NCBI GenBank assembly: GCA_964469455.1
Contig: CAYXZX010000090.1
Span: 1 to 11,061, forward strand
Length of the DNA stretch: 11,061 nucleotides
Direction: 5' to 3'
Source of the DNA: Fen-999 sp964469455
Lineage (GTDB): Bacteria; Pseudomonadota; Gammaproteobacteria; Burkholderiales; Rhodocyclaceae
Position numbers and translations under genes: made by a program. The notes beneath the pieces were generated by a model that ran no database searches, had not been told where the DNA came from, and saw only the letters and a program-made list of their open reading frames with translations. Of this stretch, positions 6,146 through 11,061 are shown one piece after another (within the stretch, counting starts at the first letter, position 1; each line of letters starts with the position of its first letter).

Positions 6146-7033
6146 GTGTGGATCAGCGCCGCCATCACCACTGACGCCAAGCACGCCGAAGCACTCTCGG
6201 ACGCGCTGCTTGACGATGGCGCAGTTTCCGTCTGCGTCGAGGATGCCGAAGCGGGCACCGAGTTCGAAACGCCGCAGTTCGGCGAACCCGGCAGTCCGGC
6301 AACACCATTGTGGCGACTCAGCAAGGTCGTGGCGCTATTCGAGCCGGACGCGGACCTAGCCGGGCGGATTGCCGCGACTGCGCGCAAAGTGGGGCTCGCC
6401 GCGCAGCTGCGGATCGAGTTGTCGGAGGTTCCCGAGCAGGACTGGGTGCGCCTGACCCAATCACAGTTCGAGCCCATCCGCATCAATGATCGGCTCTGGA
6501 TCGTGCCATCGTGGCATACCGCCCCCGACCCCGCCGCCATCAACCTCGAACTCGATCCCGGGCTGGCCTTCGGTACCGGTTCGCACCCGACCACGCGCCT
6601 CTGCCTCGAATGGCTTTGCGCGAAAATCAGCCGTGGCGACACGCTGATGGATTACGGCTGCGGCTCGGGCGTCCTCGCGCTGGCCGGTGCGAAGCTCGGC
6701 GCCAGCGAAGTGGTGGGTGTTGACATCGACGAGCGAGCACTCGAAGCGGCGGCAGGAAATGCGGCTCGCAACCGCGTTGCGCTGCGGCTCATCCATTCTC
6801 GGCAGGCCTTGTCCGAGCAGTTCGACATCGTCGTCGCCAACATCCTCACCAACCCGCTTTGTGTTCTGGCGCCATTGATCGCCTCTCGCATCAGGCCCGG
6901 CGGCCGGTTGGCGCTATCGGGCGTGCTGGAAGACCAGGCAGAACAAGTGATCGCCGCCTATGCCCCCCACATCGACTTGTCCCTGGGCGCCACGCTGGAG
7001 GGGTGGGCGCGGCTGGAAGGCGTCCGGTCATGA
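6146..7033 (+). CDS. prmA: Ribosomal protein L11 methyltransferase
   Basis: SAM-dependent methyltransferase that trimethylates amino groups of ribosomal protein L11. The 295-residue product begins with GTG (6146), giving the typical MWISAAITTDAKHAEALSDAL N-terminal substrate-recognition domain (about 1-100). AAGGG at 6135-6139 is six bases upstream. The catalytic domain has LELDPGLAFGTGSHPTT (134-150, characteristic of PrmA), the SAM-binding motif DYGCGSGVLALAGAKLGA (169-186), VDID (192-195), and the VVANILTNPL motif (229-238). The length equals the family norm. It follows accC by 2 bp and overlaps the next gene by 4 bp (ATGA), so translation is probably coupled. Confidence 0.96.
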   Translation: MWISAAITTDAKHAEALSDALLDDGAVSVCVEDAEAGTEFETPQFGEPGSPATPLWRLSKVVALFEPDADLAGRIAATARKVGLAAQLRIELSEVPEQDWVRLTQSQFEPIRINDRLWIVPSWHTAPDPAAINLELDPGLAFGTGSHPTTRLCLEWLCAKISRGDTLMDYGCGSGVLALAGAKLGASEVVGVDIDERALEAAAGNAARNRVALRLIHSRQALSEQFDIVVANILTNPLCVLAPLIASRIRPGGRLALSGVLEDQAEQVIAAYAPHIDLSLGATLEGWARLEGVRS

Positions 7034-7989
7034 TGATCACCCGTTGCCCGCATTGCGGCACAGCCTTCAGGGTCACGCCCGAACAGCTCCGGCTCCGCCA
7101 GGGACGTGTACGGTGCGGCCAATGCATGACGTCATTCGATGCGCTGGCTTCGCTGGCCGAGGATGCTGATGAACTTGCCGGCGACAACCAGACCACCGTC
7201 GTCGAGGATGAGGCGGCCTCGGTCCGTGGAGACGGTACGTTCGCGGTCGCGCCTCAAACCGTTGAAGCGCCGGCTGATGAGCGCATCGAGCCGACCATCG
7301 AGCCGGACCTCCGGACATTCCCGCTGGTGACCGACCAGACACCTGTTCCGCCATCCGGGGAACAGATGTCGACGATATCGTTGGAGATCGAGCCATCCGC
7401 CGACCCCCTCGAACCGCCTCCCCCCGTAGAACCGCCCGACCCGTTGGCGTCACCCGTGAAGTCACATTACGAACCGGTTGCCGAAGCACGGCTGCACGAG
7501 CCAGCGACGACGGCACGCCAGTGGCCATGGGTGGTCGGGTGCTTGCTGGCGCTGATGGCTCTCACCGTGCAAGCCACGGTTCACTTCCGCACGGCCCTGG
7601 CCGCCCGGATGCCGGAGTCCCGGCCTTGGTTGGCGCTGCTTTGCGAACCGCTGGGATGCGGGGTCGATCTGCCGCGCCGGATCGACCTGATCGAAATCGG
7701 AAGTTCCGACCTTGCTCCCCACAAGCAGACCGATGGGCGCCTGCGGCTGGCGGCAACGCTGCGCAATAGAGCCTCCTTCGCACAAGCATGGCCACATCTT
7801 GAACTGACGCTCACCAGCGCCGGTGATCGCCCCCTGCTGCGCCGGGCCCTTGCCCCGGGAGAATATCTGGCGCCGCTGGCGCCGAACTCTGTCGGCTTTG
7901 CCGCCGGAGCCGAGCAGATTGTGCAGCTCGATTTGCATGTGGCGGACATGCCTGCGGTCGGCTACCGCCTTTACCTTTTCTACCCTTGA
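7030..7989 (+). CDS. Zinc-ribbon (MJ0042-type) / DUF3426 membrane-anchored protein
   Basis: Function not established. The 319-residue product opens with a finger-like zinc ribbon (residues 3-36), with cysteines C6, C9, C29 and C32 in the CPHC...RCGQC arrangement of MJ0042-type N termini. A long acidic, proline-rich low-complexity linker follows (about 43-160, with runs such as EPPPPVEPPDP). A single membrane segment lies at about 166-182 (WPWVVGCLLALMALTVQ), and a C-terminal DUF3426-like beta-rich domain (190-319) ends in GYRLYLFYP. The predicted topology is zinc ribbon in the cytoplasm and DUF3426 domain in the periplasm. The ATG at 7030 overlaps the prmA stop (ATGA) and has GGAAGG at 7015-7020; a second ATG at 7033 is possible. 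The frame is open further upstream inside prmA, but the zinc ribbon marks the true N terminus. A zinc-sensing or envelope role would be speculation. Confidence 0.88.
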   Translation: MMITRCPHCGTAFRVTPEQLRLRQGRVRCGQCMTSFDALASLAEDADELAGDNQTTVVEDEAASVRGDGTFAVAPQTVEAPADERIEPTIEPDLRTFPLVTDQTPVPPSGEQMSTISLEIEPSADPLEPPPPVEPPDPLASPVKSHYEPVAEARLHEPATTARQWPWVVGCLLALMALTVQATVHFRTALAARMPESRPWLALLCEPLGCGVDLPRRIDLIEIGSSDLAPHKQTDGRLRLAATLRNRASFAQAWPHLELTLTSAGDRPLLRRALAPGEYLAPLAPNSVGFAAGAEQIVQLDLHVADMPAVGYRLYLFYP

Positions 7990-7999
7990 TGATCATGCC

Positions 8000-8932
8000 A
8001 TGAAAACCCTGATATGCGGTTCGCTCGCCTACGACACCATCATGGTGTTCAATGATCGATTCAAGCACCACATCCTGCCGGAGCAGATCCACATCCTCAA
8101 TGTGTCGTTCCTGGTGCCCGACATGCGCCGCGAATATGGTGGTTGCGCGGGCAACATCGCCTATAACCTCAAGCTGCTCGGCGGCATGCCTGTGATCATG
8201 GCCACGGTCGGCGATGACAGCGGCCTCTACATGCAACGACTCGACCACCTCGGCATCGACAGCACCCATGTTCGCCAAGTCGAGGGCAGCTACACCGCTC
8301 AGGCGTTCATCACCACGGACATGGACGACAACCAGATCACCGCCTTTCATCCCGGCGCGATGAACCATTCGCACGCGAACGACATTCAGGACGCGCGCGA
8401 CGTCAAGCTCGGCATCGTCTCGCCGGACGGCCGGGATGGCATGATGAGTCATGCCCGGCAGTTCCACGCGGCGGGCATTCCTTTCGTTTTCGATCCGGGC
8501 CAGGGCATGCCGATGTTCAATGGCGAGGAACTCCTCGATTTCCTGAGGCTGGCCGACTGGTGCACGGTGAACGACTACGAGGCCAAACTACTTAGCGAAC
8601 GCACCGGCCTGAGCCTTGAAGCCTTGGCCCGCGAAGTGACGGCGCTGATCGTGACGCTCGGTGGCCACGGTTCGGAGATCCATGCCGAGGGCCAGAAGAT
8701 CGTCATCCCCAGTGTCGAACCGGAAGAGGTGGTCGATCCGACCGGCTGCGGCGACGCTTATCGCGCCGGCCTCCTTTACGGTATCGCCCAAGGCTGGGCT
8801 TGGGAAAAGACCGGCCGGCTCGCCTCGCTGATGGGGGCGCTGAAAATCGCCCACCGCGGCGGCCAGAATCACAAGCCATCGCGCGAAGACATCGCCGCCC
8901 GCTTCCGGCGCGCTTTTGGCGAACCGCTGTAG
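8000..8932 (+). CDS. PfkB/ribokinase-family kinase, adenosine-kinase-like
   Basis: Cytoplasmic ATP-dependent kinase of the PfkB family, phosphorylating a sugar or nucleoside hydroxyl. The 310-residue product starts MKTLICGSLAYDTIM, the family's first strand. It has the substrate-binding GG region (YGGCAGNIAYNLKLLGG, 46-62), NDYE at 191-194, TLGGHGS at 219-225, and the second PfkB signature DPTGCGDAYRAG (246-257) with catalytic base D252. The anion hole reads GCGD, where GAGD is most common. AYNLKLLGG and the overall layout resemble bacterial proteins annotated as adenosine kinase, but substrate cannot be read from sequence, so no symbol is given. The gene starts 10 bp after the DUF3426 gene with no strong Shine-Dalgarno, suggesting coupled translation. 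The frame is open back to 7823, but that would overlap the upstream gene. Confidence 0.9.
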   Translation: MKTLICGSLAYDTIMVFNDRFKHHILPEQIHILNVSFLVPDMRREYGGCAGNIAYNLKLLGGMPVIMATVGDDSGLYMQRLDHLGIDSTHVRQVEGSYTAQAFITTDMDDNQITAFHPGAMNHSHANDIQDARDVKLGIVSPDGRDGMMSHARQFHAAGIPFVFDPGQGMPMFNGEELLDFLRLADWCTVNDYEAKLLSERTGLSLEALAREVTALIVTLGGHGSEIHAEGQKIVIPSVEPEEVVDPTGCGDAYRAGLLYGIAQGWAWEKTGRLASLMGALKIAHRGGQNHKPSREDIAARFRRAFGEPL

Positions 8933-8934
8933 GC

Positions 8935-9696
8935 GTGCGGATCGGCATCCGCGCCGCCACTCGCATCAGCCGATGCGCCCTCCATCTGCTGTGGGGTTTG
9001 GCGATCGCCGCGGCTGCCCTGCCCTGCCTGTCGCGAACGACGCGGCCATTCCTTGTCGCGCGCTGGTCACGGCAGTTGCTCGAGGTACTGGGCATCGACC
9101 TTCAGACCTCGGGCACGCCACCGACTCAAGGCCTGCTCGTGGCCAACCATGTTTCCTGGGTCGATATCTTCGCCATCAATGCCTCGGCAGCCACGACATT
9201 TCTTGCCAAGGACGAAGTGCGCGATTGGCCCGCGATTGGCTGGCTGGCCGAACGGGTCGGCACGCTGTTCCTCGAGCGTGGATCGCGCTCCGCCGCCCAG
9301 CGTGCCCGCCAGCGCCTGATCGACGAACTCCGCCGAGGGCATCGCGTCGGCGTGTTTCCCGAGGGCGCCACCAGTTTCGGTGAACAGGTGCTGCCCTTCC
9401 ACGGGGCGCTGTTCCAGTCGGCGATCGATGCCAGGACGGCGGTGGCGCCAGCGATGCTACGGTACTCGGAGGCGGATGGCCGGCCGACCACCGCTGCAGC
9501 CTACGTCGGCGGTACCAGCCTCTGGCAATGCGTCCGCAGCATCGCCGCCGCCCATGGCCTGACCGTGCACGTGGTGTTCCTCCCGCCGATCGACAGCACC
9601 GGCGTCGACCGTCGCCATCTCGCCCACCGAAGTCACCAGGCCATCAGCCACGCGCTTGCGCGCGCGGTTCATCCCCAGCCCCCGGGCTCGACCTGA
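8935..9696 (+). CDS. PlsC-type lysophospholipid acyltransferase
   Basis: Membrane-associated acyltransferase of the glycerolphosphate family, which typically moves an acyl chain onto 1-acyl-glycerol-3-phosphate or a related lysolipid. From the GTG at 8935 the product is 253 residues. An N-terminal hydrophobic helix spans about 13-31. Block I is NHVSWVD (71-77; catalytic H72 and D77), block II is LFLERG (111-116), block III is FPEGATS (141-147), and the LPFHGALFQSA substrate region is at 153-163. The frame is open upstream to 8800, but those 45 codons lie inside the kinase gene and encode arginine-rich shadow sequence. The start is therefore placed 2 bp after that stop. Ribosome binding is weak and coupling is likely. 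Which paralogue this is (PlsC, OlsA-like or NlaA-like) cannot be told. The 3' end overlaps the convergent apaH by 28 bp. Confidence 0.9.
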   Translation: MRIGIRAATRISRCALHLLWGLAIAAAALPCLSRTTRPFLVARWSRQLLEVLGIDLQTSGTPPTQGLLVANHVSWVDIFAINASAATTFLAKDEVRDWPAIGWLAERVGTLFLERGSRSAAQRARQRLIDELRRGHRVGVFPEGATSFGEQVLPFHGALFQSAIDARTAVAPAMLRYSEADGRPTTAAAYVGGTSLWQCVRSIAAAHGLTVHVVFLPPIDSTGVDRRHLAHRSHQAISHALARAVHPQPPGST

Positions 9697-10505
9697 CAGC
9701 GGCACGGCAACTGGAATATTCGCTGATCCTCCAGGCGAACGGCGGTCAGGCTGCCGCCCCAGAGGCAGCCGGAATCGAGGGCGAGCAGGTTCTTCTCGCG
9801 CCGGAACCCGAGCGCCGACCAATGGCCACAGATCAGCACATGGCCGGCGCTGCGGCGCCCCGGCACCTGGAACCAAGGCATGCAGCCGGCCGGGCCGCGG
9901 TCAGGTGGCCCTTTCGATCCCGGCGCGCGGAACTCCATGACGCCTTCGGCCGTGCAAAAGCGCATGCGCGTCATCGCATTCACGACGACCCGCAAGCGGT
10001 CCCAGCCTTTCAGTCCGTCGTGCCACGACGTCGGCTCCGAACCCCACATGTTGGCCAGGAAGTCACGATAGCTTGTCGCGGTGAGCGCGACACCGGCTTC
10101 CCGCGACAGATCGTCGGCCTGAGCCACGGTCCATTGCGGCAGCAAACCGGCATGAACCATGGCGTAATCATCTTCGGCGTGAAACAAGGGCATCGTGCGC
10201 AACCAGGCGATCAGTTCGGTGCGATCGGGCGCGGCCAATATCTCCGCCAGCGTGTCCTCATCACTGACTTTGCCGAATCCTTCGGCCTGCATGACGAGAT
10301 GCAGGTCATGGTTGCCCAGTACCACGACCGCGCATTCGCCAAGGTCCTTCACGAAACGCAGGACTTGCAGTGAGGCCGGCCCGCGATTGACCAGATCACC
10401 TACCAGCCAGAGGCGGTCACGATCCGGCGAGAACCCGAGGTAATCGAGCAGCCGGGAGAATTCGTCGAAGCAGCCCTGGAGATCGCCTATCGCGTATGTA
10501 GCCAT
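9669..10505 (-). CDS. apaH: Bis(5'-nucleosyl)-tetraphosphatase (symmetrical)
   Basis: Metallophosphatase that splits the alarmone-like dinucleotide Ap4A into two ADP; in bacteria ApaH has also been shown to remove Np4 caps from RNA. The 278-residue product has the complete PPP-family metal-site signature: GDLQG (7-11), GDLVNRG (36-42) and GNHD (64-67). The length matches E. coli ApaH. The ATG at 10505 gives the classic MATYAIGD N terminus; a GTG two codons upstream (10511) is possible but lies within a stem-loop. Unlike E. coli, where apaH follows ksgA and apaG, it here follows a CapD/WbpM-type gene by 30 bp. The 3' end runs 28 bp into the convergent acyltransferase gene. Confidence 0.95.
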   Translation of the reverse strand: MATYAIGDLQGCFDEFSRLLDYLGFSPDRDRLWLVGDLVNRGPASLQVLRFVKDLGECAVVVLGNHDLHLVMQAEGFGKVSDEDTLAEILAAPDRTELIAWLRTMPLFHAEDDYAMVHAGLLPQWTVAQADDLSREAGVALTATSYRDFLANMWGSEPTSWHDGLKGWDRLRVVVNAMTRMRFCTAEGVMEFRAPGSKGPPDRGPAGCMPWFQVPGRRSAGHVLICGHWSALGFRREKNLLALDSGCLWGGSLTAVRLEDQRIFQLPCRCQVEPGGWG

Positions 10506-10507
10506 GG

Positions 10508-10528
10508 GCACAGTCTACCGGACTGTGC
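10508..10528 (-). promoter_or_regulatory. Perfect 8-bp stem-loop abutting the apaH start codon
   Basis: Arms GCACAGTC (10508-10515) and GACTGTGC (10521-10528) pair perfectly around a five-base loop. In the direction of apaH, the stem ends two bases before the ATG and occupies the place where a ribosome-binding site would lie. It begins 7 bases after the stop codon of the upstream CapD-like gene. No T-run follows, so it is not a standard terminator. It may reduce apaH translation, act as a weak terminator or processing site, or bind a protein. The role is inference. Confidence 0.45.
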
Positions 10529-10535
10529 GGGGTGC

Positions 10536-11061
10536 TCAGAGGCGCGCGCTGTCCGCGGGACCGGCAATGGCCACCGACTTGAGATCCGGCCGCGCCGAGG
10601 GCTGATACTCGGGAACCCAGCGCCGGAGGTCGCGGCGAACCTCGGCATCCGACTTCGGCGCCGGCGCCTTCAACCATTCGAGCAGGTCGTCGAGCCAGCC
10701 CGCCGGCACCATGCGCGCCTTGGCAATACGAAGTTTCGGGTGATGAGTCGGACGAGTATGTTCGTCATCCGAGAGCAATTCCTCGTACAGTTTCTCGCCC
10801 GGACGCAGGCCGGTGTAGACAATCTTGATCTCGTCCTCGCCGCGTCCGGAAAGACGGATCATGTCTCGCGCAAGATCGGCGATGCGAACGGGCTCGCCCA
10901 TGTCGAGTACGAAGATTTCGCCGCCCTTGCCCATCGCAGCCGCTTCCAACACCAGTTGCGAGGACTCCGGGATCGACATGAAATAGCGGGTGATCTCCGG
11001 ATGCGTTACCGTCACCGGCCCGCCGCGGGCGATCTGCGCGCGAAACTTCGGAATGACACTG
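10536..11061 (-). CDS. CapD/WbpM-type nucleotide-sugar dehydratase, C-terminal fragment cut by the window edge
   Basis: Partial gene: 174 residues of the C terminus are visible, and the frame remains open to the window end. Full members (WbpM, CapD, FlaA1/PglF-like) are membrane-anchored SDR enzymes, often about 600-650 residues, converting UDP-GlcNAc to 4-keto-6-deoxy intermediates for O-antigen, capsule or glycan synthesis. The fragment begins SVIPKFRAQIARGGPVTVTH and continues PEITRYFM, diagnostic of the family. It then shows GEIFVLDMGEPVRI and GLRPGEKLYEELL (fragment residues 84-96). A GTG inside the frame at 11015 should not be taken as the start. The Rossmann motif, catalytic residues and any transmembrane domain lie outside the window. 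The C-terminal tail after about residue 130 is unremarkable. It is co-directional with apaH, suggesting the end of a polysaccharide operon. Confidence 0.92.
   Translation of the reverse strand, partial: SVIPKFRAQIARGGPVTVTHPEITRYFMSIPESSQLVLEAAAMGKGGEIFVLDMGEPVRIADLARDMIRLSGRGEDEIKIVYTGLRPGEKLYEELLSDDEHTRPTHHPKLRIAKARMVPAGWLDDLLEWLKAPAPKSDAEVRRDLRRWVPEYQPSARPDLKSVAIAGPADSARL

Noticed and set aside
7811..8467. A 218-codon minus-strand frame across the DUF3426-kinase junction
   Set aside because: It spans the end of one real gene and the first half of another on the opposite strand and has no recognisable features.
8800..8934. Longer N terminus for the acyltransferase
   Set aside because: The extra 45 codons lie wholly in the kinase gene and encode arginine-rich shadow sequence. 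The GTG two bases after the kinase stop fits the operon spacing.
9528..10373. A 281-codon plus-strand frame opposite apaH
   Set aside because: apaH carries the complete phosphatase signature. The opposite frame is arginine/proline-rich and overlaps the acyltransferase in another frame.
1..11061. RNA genes, CRISPR arrays, insertion sequences, prophage or defence genes
   Set aside because: Gaps between genes are all short (the longest is the first 114 bases). None holds a tRNA-like cloverleaf, repeat-spacer pattern or transposase fragment, and gene content is uniformly housekeeping.

Overview
This window is a densely packed, GC-rich stretch of what looks like a betaproteobacterial chromosome, made almost entirely of housekeeping genes. 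The lineage is inferred, not proven. It rests on the aroQ-accB-accC-prmA order, on a zinc-ribbon/DUF3426 gene overlapping the end of prmA, on the NCLVE form of the heme O synthase motif, and on a small conserved gene between mpl and aroQ whose sequence resembles betaproteobacterial proteins I know. A respiring, facultatively anaerobic or denitrifying relative of the Rhodocyclales/Sterolibacteriaceae would fit, because a perfect FNR/ANR-type box precedes a cytochrome c gene.

Layout. (1) 1-114 is an AT-rich regulatory region with a perfect TTGAT-N4-ATCAA box overlapped by a second perfect palindrome. (2) 115-1683 (+) holds a di-heme cytochrome c4-like protein and heme O synthase (ctaB), a respiratory pair. 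(3) 1695-3047 (-) is mpl, the murein-tripeptide recycling ligase, convergent with ctaB. (4) 3104-8932 and on to 9696 (+) is a long co-directional run: a conserved hypothetical protein, aroQ (shikimate pathway), accB and accC (acetyl-CoA carboxylase), prmA (L11 methyltransferase), a membrane-anchored zinc-ribbon/DUF3426 protein, a PfkB-family sugar or nucleoside kinase, and a PlsC-type acyltransferase. From accC to the acyltransferase the gaps are 2 bp, a 4-bp overlap, 10 bp and 2 bp, so these genes are probably co-transcribed. (5) 9669-11061 (-) holds apaH, preceded in its own direction by the C-terminal part of a CapD/WbpM-type nucleotide-sugar dehydratase that runs off the window. apaH and the acyltransferase converge and overlap by 28 bp.

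No RNA gene, CRISPR array, insertion sequence, prophage or other mobile element was seen, and there is no gene-free stretch over 300 bases. I did not find a clearly novel multi-gene system. The items most worth a second look are the nested palindromes upstream of the cytochrome gene, two perfect stem-loops placed directly before accB and apaH, the uncharacterised gene at 3104-3694, and the DUF3426 zinc-ribbon protein. Several starts were chosen downstream of the longest possible reading frame (accC, the DUF3426 gene, the PfkB kinase, the acyltransferase, apaH and the hypothetical gene). The reasons are given in each entry.
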